NCBI GenBank assembly: GCA_040757355.1
Contig: JBFLWY010000008.1
Location: 12,883-76,882, forward strand
Source of the DNA: DTYU01 sp040757355
GTDB taxonomy: Bacteria > Bacillota > Desulfotomaculia > Desulfotomaculales > Ammonificaceae
Length of the DNA stretch: 64,000 nt
Direction of reading: 5' to 3'
Below, one piece after another: positions 50,837 to 59,163 of this stretch (position 1 is its first letter; every line of letters starts with the position of its first letter). Position numbers and translations under genes: made by a program. The notes beneath the pieces are model-generated. The model was not told the DNA's origin, made no database searches, and saw only the letters and a list, made by a program, of their open reading frames with translations.

Positions 50837-51301
50837 TTAGGATTTTGTACCGTAGCGCCGGCGGCACCGGTTGCCCCGAAAGTGGTTACGCGGGTCGGCG
50901 GTCACGTCTCTGGCACCGCCAGTGCCGCACTTTGGACATTGCTCGGTTCCCCGGTCCCCCAGCGGTTCTTCCCACTCGTTGTTACAGCTCCGGCACTGCA
51001 GTCGCCGCGTTACCAGTTGAAAGTTGCCCCCTTCTACCCGGATGGCCTTTCCTTTAACCAGCGCCTCGGCAACCTTAGCTCTCGCCCCGGTTAAAATGCG
51101 TTGAAAAGTCGGGCGCGAGATACCCATCCGGTCGGCACAGTCCTCCTGTTCCAACCCTTCGAGGTCTTTGAGCCTGATCGCTTCCACCTCCTCGACACTA
51201 AGGCCGATTTCCTCCAGGTTATAAAGCGGAACCCCGGCAGGCTTAAAAAAGGTGCAGTGCGGCATGTACTCAACCCGGCGGCATTTCGGCGGCCTTCCCA
51301 A
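50837..51301 (-). CDS. DUF134 family protein (HTH plus zinc ribbon)
   Basis: A protein of about 154 residues. GRPPKCRRVEYMPHCTFFKPAGVPL opens the DUF134 domain; LEGLEQEDCADRMGISRPTFQRIL is a sigma-70 region 4-like helix-turn-helix. The C-terminal zinc ribbon has CRSCNNEW and CPKCG. TTG 51301 has GGAGG eight bases upstream; TTG 51307 is too close to it. Probably a DNA-binding regulator of the adjacent ATPase gene (inference). Confidence 0.87.
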   Translation of the reverse strand: MGRPPKCRRVEYMPHCTFFKPAGVPLYNLEEIGLSVEEVEAIRLKDLEGLEQEDCADRMGISRPTFQRILTGARAKVAEALVKGKAIRVEGGNFQLVTRRLQCRSCNNEWEEPLGDRGTEQCPKCGTGGARDVTADPRNHFRGNRCRRRYGTKS

Positions 51302-51412
51302 ACCCAAAGCCTCCCTTCAAATCGCGAGCCCAAACTAACATATTATTATATCGGGTGCAAGAACGCCGGTCAAGGAAAGCATCCGCCTCAAGAGGAAAAC
51401 TAAGGGGGTCTT

Positions 51413-51472
51413 ATGTCCCATCAAAACACCAAAGGAAACACCTGTTGCTGTTATATAGTAAAGCCGCGATAA
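51413..51472 (+). CDS. Possible 19-residue Cys-rich peptide
   Basis: AAGGGGG lies four bases before an ATG whose frame reads MSHQNTKGNTCCCYIVKPR. Three adjacent cysteines near the C-terminus are notable for such a short peptide. No relative is known to me and no terminator follows, so chance is a serious alternative. Confidence 0.2.
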   Translation: MSHQNTKGNTCCCYIVKPR

Positions 51473-51633
51473 AAACTATATTTTCATGCGCCGCGATGCC
51501 AATCCGCCGATGACTGCAAGACCGGTCACATGGTATGTTCGGTATAACCGTTCTCTTCCTGCGCGGTCAGACCCAGGCTGTAAACAAAAGGCAGCCGAAA
51601 AACTGCCCTTTGGATTGCCGGCGAAATTTCACT

Positions 51634-51840
51634 TTACACCATTATTGAAGCGCTCGTCTGTACGTTGGCCGCCGGGTTGTAACTATAACCCGCCAGTGCG
51701 ATGTTGTCTACGGTAAAAGTAAAGGTTCCGACAGCGTTGGCCCGGCTTTCGCGGTAAATAACACAAACACCTGCGGCATAGGAAAAATCCTTCCCATAAC
51801 TTTTTTCTTTTATCTTGGATAATTCTGTCGGGCATTTCAT
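51634..51840 (-). pseudogene. Possible remnant of a secreted protein C-terminus
   Basis: The minus strand reads GTFTFTVDNIALAGYSYNPAANVQTSASI near its end, like the last strands of bacterial Ig-like domains at the C-terminus of secreted proteins. Upstream residues do not look like such a domain. The rest of 51473-52169 shows no recognisable gene; it is AT-richer than its surroundings. Confidence 0.3.
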
Positions 51841-52169
51841 ATGATAATAGCAGCATTTTTATCGCGCCCTGGATTTCCTCATCGAAAACAAAGAGGCGAT
51901 TGAGCTTGCTCTCTTTCACCAGGTCGGGGATAGTGTTTAAATTTTTAAGACAAGCTTGTGAAAATGCCCAAATCACTGTTCCAACAACAAACCAAAAGAA
52001 AAAACGGCCGAGAAACCGCTTCGCGGAATTGAAAAGGTAAAGACCGAATGGGGTCTGTTATGTATAGCACATAACCTGGCAAAGCTTGCGGCGGTGCGAA
52101 AACTCCTAAGTCCTTTTTCTCAAAATTCTCAAGAAGAAAAAACGAACGTTTATTGCGCCATCTACGGTG

Positions 52170-52207
52170 AAAAAGGGGCTGCCCTGATTAACTTTTGGGA
52201 CAGCCCC
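52170..52207 (-). terminator. Intrinsic terminator of fhs
   Basis: GGGGCTGCCC and GGGACAGCCCC form a stem with one mismatch; on the minus strand TTTTCACC follows. It is close in sequence to the terminator at 23473-23516. Confidence 0.85.
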
Positions 52208-52244
52208 CTGATTTGTTATGTTTCTTAGAACAATTTTATGTTTC

Positions 52245-53948
52245 CTAGAACAACCCTACCGTACGCCCGTTCTCATCGATGTCCACCTTAAAGGCTGCGG
52301 GTTGAGAAGGCAGCCCCGGCATTGTCCGCATCGCTCCCGCGAGCGGGTAAAGGAACCCCGCGCCTATCGAAGCACGAATATCCCGGATGGGGAAGATGTA
52401 GTCCCCGGGTACGTTTATGAGTTTTGGATCATGGGAGATGGAAAGATGTGTTTTAGCCATGCAGATAGGCAGTTTACCCCAGCCCTGTGCCTCAAACTGC
52501 TGGATTTTCCTTTCAGCCAGGGGCTCATAGCGCACACCCGCAGCATTGTAAATCTTTGTAGCCATGATCTCAATTTTTCCCTTTATGGTAAGGTCGTCCG
52601 GATAAAGGAACTGGAAGTTGCCCGGTTTCTCGCAGGCCTCCACGACGGCTTTCGCCAGGTCGATCGCCCCTGCACCGCCGTCCGCCCAGACCGTAATCGG
52701 GTAAGCTCCTTCCGCTCCGGCCGCAAGCGCCTTTTGACGCACCGCCTCTACCTCGGCGTCGGTGTCGGCCACGAAGCGGTTCACGGATACCAGCACAGGA
52801 ATGCCGAAGTACTTCGCGATCTTGATCATGTGGGCCAGGTTCTCACAACCCCGTTCAACCGCGGGCACGTTTTCTTTAAGTATCTCCTCCGGCAGCGGCT
52901 TCCCGGCTACCACGTTGCCGACGCCGCCGTGCATCTTCAGTGCACGGATGGTGCAGGTGATCACCACGCAGTCGGGTTTCAATCCGGAATAACGGCATTT
53001 GATATTCATAAACTTCTCCATGCCGAGGTCCGCACCGAACCCGCTTTCAGTGACTACGTAATCCGCCAGCTTCAGGCCGATCATGTCTGCCAGCACCGAA
53101 CACTGACCGTGGGCGATGTTGGCGAAAGGACCGGCGTGGAGGATGCATGCCTGGCCTTCGAGCGTCTGCATGAGATTCGGCTTTATGGCCTCCTTCATGA
53201 TAACGGTCATTGCCCCTGCGGCCTTCAGTTCCTCTGCCGTTACCGGCTTTCCGTCGTAAGTATAGCCGATAACGATCCGGCCAAAACGCTGCCGCATGTC
53301 CTTCAGGCCGGTGGTAAGCGCAAGGATTGCCATCACTTCTGACGCTACCGTGATGTCAAATCCGGTCTCGCGCGGGTAGCCGTTTTCCCTCCCGCCAAGA
53401 CCAACCACAATGTTGCGCAACACCCGGTCGTTAACATCCACCACTCGCTGCCACATAATGGTCAGAGGGTCGATATTGAGCGGGTTCTTGTGGAGGATGG
53501 AAGCATCAATCATTGCCGCCAGCAGATTGTGCGCTTGGCCGACGGCGTGGATATCGCCGGTAAAGTGGATATTCAAGTCCTCCATCGGAACCACCTGTGA
53601 GTAACCGCCGCCGGCAGCCCCGCCTTTGATGCCGAAAACCGGTCCCATTGAAGGTTGGCGTAAGGTGCACAACACCTTTTTACCGATTTTACCTAATCCC
53701 TGCGTGAGACCGATGGTGGTAACCGTTTTCCCTTCGCCGAGCGGTGTAGGGGTAATAGCGGTAACATCGATGTACTTTCCATTGGGGCGGTCGCGGAATT
53801 TCTCCAAGACCTCCAGGTTGATCTTGGCCTTGTACCGGCCATAGAAATCGTAGTCGTCTTCGTCCAGGCCGATTGAGGCCGCTATATCCCGGATCGGGAT
53901 CATCTTGTGGGCCTGGGCGATTTCCAAGTCGCTGGGCACAACCCGCAT
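52245..53948 (-). CDS. fhs: Formate-tetrahydrofolate ligase
   Basis: A 567-residue 10-formyl-THF synthetase, a step of the methyl branch of the Wood-Ljungdahl pathway and of C1 metabolism. ATP site TPTPLGEGKT; RQPSMGPVFGIKGGAAGGGYSQVVPMEDLNIHFTGD, ETGFDITVASEVMAIL and the C-terminal PGLPSQPAAFKVDID are conserved. MRVVPSDLEIAQ is taken as the start; an ATG four codons upstream (53960) is possible. Stand-alone gene; no other Wood-Ljungdahl gene is in the window. The last codons are repeated after the stop. Confidence 0.95.
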   Translation of the reverse strand: MRVVPSDLEIAQAHKMIPIRDIAASIGLDEDDYDFYGRYKAKINLEVLEKFRDRPNGKYIDVTAITPTPLGEGKTVTTIGLTQGLGKIGKKVLCTLRQPSMGPVFGIKGGAAGGGYSQVVPMEDLNIHFTGDIHAVGQAHNLLAAMIDASILHKNPLNIDPLTIMWQRVVDVNDRVLRNIVVGLGGRENGYPRETGFDITVASEVMAILALTTGLKDMRQRFGRIVIGYTYDGKPVTAEELKAAGAMTVIMKEAIKPNLMQTLEGQACILHAGPFANIAHGQCSVLADMIGLKLADYVVTESGFGADLGMEKFMNIKCRYSGLKPDCVVITCTIRALKMHGGVGNVVAGKPLPEEILKENVPAVERGCENLAHMIKIAKYFGIPVLVSVNRFVADTDAEVEAVRQKALAAGAEGAYPITVWADGGAGAIDLAKAVVEACEKPGNFQFLYPDDLTIKGKIEIMATKIYNAAGVRYEPLAERKIQQFEAQGWGKLPICMAKTHLSISHDPKLINVPGDYIFPIRDIRASIGAGFLYPLAGAMRTMPGLPSQPAAFKVDIDENGRTVGLF

Positions 53949-54183
53949 CAGCTTTCCCATCCCTTCTGCATAAAAATTTAAGTATCCAGCCCGTGGGAGG
54001 CCTTCAATTGTTTTAGTGTAACACCTTCTTGTCCCGCGTAACAATAAACCCGGCATTAAAATGCCGTAAATTCAGGTCAAGCTGTTAAAATCGGGTACCA
54101 ATCTGTCCGAACAAATGGCTGCCCCGTTTTGAAAAATAAGACGGGCGCCGGAGAACCGGCCGCCCTAATAAGAGTCGTCACTG

Positions 54184-54213
54184 GTCAGAAGTCAGGAGTC
54201 AGGAGTCAAAAGA
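54184..54213. repeat. AGAAGTCAGGAGTCAGGAGTC repeat
   Basis: A short purine-rich direct repeat of AGTCAGG units, the same word family as in the 3.5-3.7, 48.5 and 63.97 kb stretches. 54057-54180 and 54214-54410 show no gene. Confidence 0.6.
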
Positions 54214-54411
54214 TAGAGTAAGAATAAAGAATGAAATATTATACCCCAGTTCGATAGCCCATAGATAAACCGAAGCCGTGAAGCCGCTTTCTCCAGTGTT
54301 CTGTAGACTGGAAAAAATTCCGCATGTTACTATGTTCTATTCCTTCCTTGAAGGCTTCAAATCCAGTACTTTAAGAGGTTCCTTAACCGCGAGGGCCTTA
54401 AACAATTGCTG

Positions 54412-54765
54412 CTAATTGTGGGGACGCTGCTAATTTTGCTAATTTTGTAATTTTGGGGACACCATACTAAATTGTCTTATTTCACACGTACCCATATAGT
54501 TCAGTATGGCATCCCCCCTAAATTCAAAAAATCAAAATAACCTTTAGGCTACGGTACTCGCTTTACAAGTTCAGTTATAAGGTGTGCCTTATAACTCATC
54601 CTTCGGCAGTGAATTTAAAGCCTCCTTATGATGGAGGAGGCTTTCTGGTCGTAAGTCCCGACATCTTTAACGCCGTTTAACCGGGGACTACAGGCAGCCG
54701 GCTACGCGCAGGTCCGCTATCCCCCTAATATCCCTCTACAAATTCAGTATGGTGTCCCCCTAATT
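54412..54765. repeat. Inverted-repeat-bounded, highly structured gene-free element
   Basis: GGGGACACCATACT (54455-54468) faces AGTATGGCATCCCC (54503-54516), and AGTATGGTGTCCCC recurs at 54746-54759. Between them are strong hairpins: GTTATAAGG/CCTTATAAC (54574-54595), AAAGCCTCC/GGAGGCTTT (54618-54644) and AGTCCC/GGGACT (54654-54689). No frame is conserved. GTGTCCCC termini occur at REP or IS200-type elements; a non-coding RNA or MITE is possible. Confidence 0.6.
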
Positions 54766-54792
54766 CTCCCAATTCTCCCTAATTTTATAATT

Positions 54793-55242
54793 CTACTCAT
54801 ATATCCAAGTATCCACGGTGCGGTTATACTCTATTACCTCAGCTTCTTTAAAGAAGATTCCGATTTCACGTGCAGCGCTTTCGGGGGAGTCGGAACCGTG
54901 CACCACGTTCCGGCCGATATCGATACCGTATGTTGCGCGGATGGTTCCGGGGAGAGCCTTTTGCGGATCGGTCGCACCCAGCATCTCCCTCCCCGCAGCT
55001 ACAACGTTCTTGCCCTCCCATACCATGGCCACCACCGGTCCGGAGGTTATGTACCCAACCAACCCTTCAAAAAAAGGTTTACCCCGGTGTTCGCCGTAGT
55101 GGGTCTCCGCAACCTCGCTTGGCATGGTAAACATCTTAAGCCCTGCGAGCTTGTAACCACGTCTTTCAAACCGTGCAATTATCTCGCCGACAAGACCCCG
55201 CTGGACCCCGTCGGGCTTAACCATGATGAAGGTTCGTTCCAA
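54793..55242 (-). CDS. ndk: Nucleoside diphosphate kinase
   Basis: A 149-residue NDK, standard length. KPDGVQRGLVGEI near the start and NVVHGSDSPESAAREI (active-site His) near 115. TTG start with AAGGAGGTGG seven bases upstream. Balances NTP pools. 78 bp after ftsH on the same strand. Confidence 0.97.
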   Translation of the reverse strand: MERTFIMVKPDGVQRGLVGEIIARFERRGYKLAGLKMFTMPSEVAETHYGEHRGKPFFEGLVGYITSGPVVAMVWEGKNVVAAGREMLGATDPQKALPGTIRATYGIDIGRNVVHGSDSPESAAREIGIFFKEAEVIEYNRTVDTWIYE

Positions 55243-55271
55243 GCTTCTTCCACCTCCTTTCAGATATACCA

Positions 55272-55294
55272 AGGGCGACCTTGAAAGGCCGCCC
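55272..55294. terminator. Hairpin between ftsH and ndk
   Basis: GGGCGACCTT and AAGGCCGCCC form a stem with one mismatch and a two-base loop. No T run follows on the minus strand; it may be a weak terminator or processing site. Confidence 0.4.
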
Positions 55295-55319
55295 CTATAT
55301 CCCACGCTCTTTTAAAACC

Positions 55320-57239
55320 TTAGAGCTTTTTAAAGGTTACCACCGGCTCCGGTTTCGTCAACGGGAGGGGGCATTTCGTGTCCCTGTCCTTGTTAAATGA
55401 TACCGCCGGGGCAGACCTTTCCTCTTGAGACGGGTGCTCCTGTGGAGACTGCATGAGCTGGGCGAAATCTTCCGCTTCAATAGTCTCGACTTCCAAAAGC
55501 TTACTTGCCACCCGTTCCAAGGTCTCCCGGTGCTTGGTCAAAATCTCCCGCGCCCGGTTGTAACATTCGTCAATGACCCGCCGCACCTCGCGGTCAATCG
55601 CGTAGGCCACTTCTTCACTGTAGTTGCGGTCGCGGGCGAGGTCGCGTCCCAAAAACGGGGTGTCGTGCCTGTTGCCGAAGGTGAGCGGCCCTAACTCCTC
55701 GCTCATTCCGTACTCCATGATCATCCGCCGGACAATTTCAGTAGCGCGTTCCAGGTCGTTTTGCGCACCCGTACTTACCTCTTTTAGCATAAGGTCCTCG
55801 GCCACCCGCCCGCCGAGCAGCATTGTTACCTGGTCCATGAGTTGGGAACGGGTCATGTAGTAACGGTCCTCCTTGGGCAGAAGCAGCGTGTATCCCCCGG
55901 TACGGCCCCTGGGAATAATCGAGATCTTGTGCACCGGATCGGTATTCGGCAAAAGGTAGCCCACAATTGCGTGTCCGGCCTCGTGGTAAGACACCAGGCG
56001 CTTTTCCTTATCGCTGATTACGCGCGACTTCTTCTCGGGACCGGCGATGACCCTTTCCACCGCGTTTTCCAGATCTTCCATATGAATCTTCTTCTTGTTC
56101 CGCCGCGCCGCCAAAAGCGCCGCCTCGTTTACCACATTCGCAAGGTCGGCGCCGCTGAATCCCGGCGTCCGGCGTGCGAGTACGTCCAGGTCAACCTCTT
56201 CCGCCAGCGGTTTCCCGCGCGCATGTACCTGTAAAATCTCCCTGCGGCCGTTGATGTCGGGAATATCCACCACGATTTGCCGGTCAAACCGGCCCGGCCG
56301 TAACAGCGCCGGGTCAAGGATGTCCGGCCTGTTGGTCGCGGCAACAACGATTATCCCGTCGTTAGGATTGAAACCGTCCATCTCGACCAGGAGTTGATTC
56401 AAGGTCTGCTCGCGTTCATCGTGGCCGCCACCAAGGCCTGCACCGCGCTGCCGCCCTACCGCGTCGATCTCATCGATAAAAACGATGCAAGGAGCGTTTT
56501 TCTTGGCCTGGTCAAAAAGGTCCCGCACCCGGGAGGCGCCTACACCCACGAACATCTCCACAAAATCCGAACCGCTGATGCTGAAAAACGGGACCCCCGC
56601 TTCCCCGGCTACTGCACGTGCAAGCAGCGTCTTTCCGGTTCCCGGAGCGCCGAAAAGCAGTACGCCTTTGGGGATGCGTGCGCCCAGTTCGCTGAATTTC
56701 CGCGGATTCTTCAGGAATTCGACCACTTCCTGAAGCTCCTCCTTGACTTCATCAATCCCGGCTACGTCGGCAAAGGTAACCCGTTTCCGCTCATCGGAAT
56801 GGAGCCGGGCCCTGCTTTTGCCGAATGACATTACGCGGTTGCCGCCGCCCTGCGTCTGCTGGATCATAAAAAAGAAAAGCCCGACAAAAATCAGCACCGG
56901 CAAGAGCGCCGTCAAAAGATTCGCCCACCACCCCGGTTCCTGCGGCGGCTGCTGATCGATCTGCACCCCCTTCTCTTTCAAAAGGGGATAAAGGGTCTCG
57001 TCAAGGACAGGGCCCGTGGTTTTAAACTTTTTATTGTCGCGCTTCGTTCCCTCAATGAAGTTGGTGTTGTTCTGTGTCCGTATGACAACAGAGGCAATCT
57101 CGCCCTGCTCCAACGCCCGGGTGAACTCGCTGTACCGAATACTTTCCACATCGGTCTTGGTGGGCGTAGCGTACCTGATGAGCAAGACTATTACCAGGAC
57201 GATTAGCAGGTATATGCCCACATTCTTAAGGCGTTGCAA
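55320..57239 (-). CDS. ftsH: ATP-dependent zinc metalloprotease FtsH
   Basis: A 639-residue membrane AAA protease. Two N-terminal membrane helices (about 6-22 and 108-126), Walker A GAPGTGKT, Walker B CIVFIDEIDAVGRQRG, second region of homology LRPGRFDRQI and zinc site HEAGHA. Degrades membrane and regulatory proteins. TTG start with GGAGGAG seven bases upstream. The spoIIE-tilS-ftsH order is conserved in spore formers. Confidence 0.97.
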   Translation of the reverse strand: MQRLKNVGIYLLIVLVIVLLIRYATPTKTDVESIRYSEFTRALEQGEIASVVIRTQNNTNFIEGTKRDNKKFKTTGPVLDETLYPLLKEKGVQIDQQPPQEPGWWANLLTALLPVLIFVGLFFFMIQQTQGGGNRVMSFGKSRARLHSDERKRVTFADVAGIDEVKEELQEVVEFLKNPRKFSELGARIPKGVLLFGAPGTGKTLLARAVAGEAGVPFFSISGSDFVEMFVGVGASRVRDLFDQAKKNAPCIVFIDEIDAVGRQRGAGLGGGHDEREQTLNQLLVEMDGFNPNDGIIVVAATNRPDILDPALLRPGRFDRQIVVDIPDINGRREILQVHARGKPLAEEVDLDVLARRTPGFSGADLANVVNEAALLAARRNKKKIHMEDLENAVERVIAGPEKKSRVISDKEKRLVSYHEAGHAIVGYLLPNTDPVHKISIIPRGRTGGYTLLLPKEDRYYMTRSQLMDQVTMLLGGRVAEDLMLKEVSTGAQNDLERATEIVRRMIMEYGMSEELGPLTFGNRHDTPFLGRDLARDRNYSEEVAYAIDREVRRVIDECYNRAREILTKHRETLERVASKLLEVETIEAEDFAQLMQSPQEHPSQEERSAPAVSFNKDRDTKCPLPLTKPEPVVTFKKL

Positions 57240-57318
57240 AAAACTCTCCTCCCAAATAAGCCTTTTAACACTTTAATCAATAAATTATACCACAAAAACG
57301 GGCTTATTATAAACCCTT

Positions 57319-57339
57319 AAACAGTTTCTTAAACTGTTT
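57319..57339. promoter_or_regulatory. AAACAGTTT inverted repeat between tilS and ftsH
   Basis: AAACAGTTT and AAACTGTTT are exact inverted repeats three bases apart, about 80 bases before the ftsH start. No T run follows, so an operator is as likely as a terminator for tilS. Confidence 0.35.
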
Positions 57340-57455
57340 CTCGGCTATTTAACGCACAAAATGGAGTATTGAACTTTCAATATATTGCAAAAACAATGTT
57401 GGTAATACTCCGTTGAAAGCATTTCTCCTGCAACCGCAGCAAATCCTCCAGCGAT

Positions 57456-58850
57456 TTATAAACGCATCTGTTCCATGTCGGTTATTCGGAGATGAAGGTA
57501 ACGGTTGGTTTCTGCTGTCACGCGGGTACGTTCGCTCGTACGTACCCCGCCGATCCAAATAATTCCGGAAGCGTCCACCACCAGCGGAAGCCTATCTCTC
57601 AGGTACTTGGGTATTTTCTGGTTGATGAGGAAGTTCTTTAACTTCACCGGCGCAGGATATCCAAACGGGTGAAAAACATCAGCCATCCGACGCCGCCTCA
57701 CGAAGAGCGGGGGTTGCAGTCTGTCGTAGTCCATCAGCGCCTCGTTGGGCGGCAAAGCTGCGGTTTCACCACCGCGGTCCCGGAGACGCGTTTCCACTAT
57801 CAGCGACAGTTCCGGAACGATAGTCGCCCCAGGGATGTCGAGCCGGTACTGAAAATGCGGTATTTCGGGCTCTTTTTCTCTCTTTAAGAGAAGTGTTTCG
57901 TACGATCGTATCGCTCGTATTCCCTGCGGAAGCGAGACCTCCTTTCCTGCATCCTGAACCAGCAGGCTTAAGACCCCCTCGGTGTGCAGAAAATCGAGCT
58001 CATAAGGGCTGCCCGATATAGCCTTAAAGGCCAGCCGTACCACCCGCCGGGCGATCGCAGGAGAAACACCCTTCAGCCCTTCGATTTTCAAAGCAGGACC
58101 GGCTTCCTCCAGAGTAAGGAGATCCCGGTAGACCTTTGCCGTCTCTGCCGCCATATAATCTTCTTCCTCCCGCGCGATAGCCGCCAGGCGGCACAGTGCC
58201 TGCGTCACGGCAGGGTTGTACTCCCGCTCCAGGAGCGGAATAAGTTCGTGGCGGATCCGGTTCCGGCGGTAAACCGGATGGATGTTGGAGGCATCGAGGC
58301 AGGTTTTCAGCTCCCGGAAAGCGCAGTAGGCTTGGATCGCAGGGCGCCACACCTCAATCAACGGTCTGATATAGGGATCGCGAACCGGGGGAATCCCCTT
58401 CAGACCGGTCAGACCCGTGCCCCGTAAAACGTTCAGGAGAACGGTCTCCGCCTGATCGTCCGCCTGGTGCCCGAGTGCTACCCGATTCGCCCCTATTCCG
58501 GCAAAGACTGAGGCAAAAAACCGGTATCGCACCTCCCGCGCGGCAGCCTCTGCAGAAAGCCGTCGCTCTCTTGCGTACGCCGGAACATCCGCCGTTTCTA
58601 CCGTAACCGGCAGACGATAGGAAGCGGCAAGCTGCTTCACAAACTCCACATCCAGGGGAGCCTCCTCGCGGAGACCGTGGTTAAGGTGTGCCACGTGAAG
58701 GGTCAACCGGTACTCGTCCCGCAGCCTGTATAACAGGTCAAGAAGGGCGACGGAATCCGGCCCCCCGGAAACACCGACCACTATGAGGTCCCCCGGCCGC
58801 AGCATCTTAAAATGCTCGATTGTCCTTTTCACTTGCGGAAGAATGTCCAA
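57456..58850 (-). CDS. tilS: tRNA(Ile)-lysidine synthase
   Basis: A 464-residue TilS that makes lysidine at C34 of tRNA-Ile(CAU). PP-loop VGVSGGPDSVALLDLL (about 25-40); HLNHGLREEAPLD; LGHQADDQAETVLLNVLRGTGLTGLKGIPP. The C-terminal TilS domain (about 385-455) ends the protein. TTG start. It lies between spoIIE and ftsH, as in many Firmicutes. Confidence 0.95.
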   Translation of the reverse strand: MDILPQVKRTIEHFKMLRPGDLIVVGVSGGPDSVALLDLLYRLRDEYRLTLHVAHLNHGLREEAPLDVEFVKQLAASYRLPVTVETADVPAYARERRLSAEAAAREVRYRFFASVFAGIGANRVALGHQADDQAETVLLNVLRGTGLTGLKGIPPVRDPYIRPLIEVWRPAIQAYCAFRELKTCLDASNIHPVYRRNRIRHELIPLLEREYNPAVTQALCRLAAIAREEEDYMAAETAKVYRDLLTLEEAGPALKIEGLKGVSPAIARRVVRLAFKAISGSPYELDFLHTEGVLSLLVQDAGKEVSLPQGIRAIRSYETLLLKREKEPEIPHFQYRLDIPGATIVPELSLIVETRLRDRGGETAALPPNEALMDYDRLQPPLFVRRRRMADVFHPFGYPAPVKLKNFLINQKIPKYLRDRLPLVVDASGIIWIGGVRTSERTRVTAETNRYLHLRITDMEQMRL

Positions 58851-59022
58851 AAAGCACCACCGGTTTTATTCTTCCACACCCGGCTGCCTTTTCCCTTTCC
58901 GTTAACGCTTTTCGGCAACAGGTTCCTTTCGACCTTGGTACCGGACAATTGAATTGCGGAAAAAATTTAACCGGCCGCGGCGACCGTTGGGTTTAAGAGG
59001 ATAGACCTTTGGAGTCGGTTCT

Positions 59023-59153
59023 AAGTTCAACGTTAGGATCAGATTGATAGGTTTTTGGGGTCCGTTCAACGTTCAACGTTTACAAAAGGCCAATGCACAA
59101 GCAATTGAGCCATTTTCATTCTTTATAACCATGCCTTTCGCTGCGCTCAGGCA
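59023..59153. repeat. AACGTTCAACGTT repeat (copy 2) plus TGCCTTTCGCTGCGCTCAGGCA hairpin
   Basis: 59023-59116 matches 18700-18794. It runs on into about 44 bases (59110-59153) that recur at 62751-62794: TTTATAACCATGCCTTTCG and CTGCGCTCAGGCA, where TGCCT and AGGCA pair. 58851-59022 shows no gene. Confidence 0.75.
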
Positions 59154-59163
59154 TTACCCTTAC

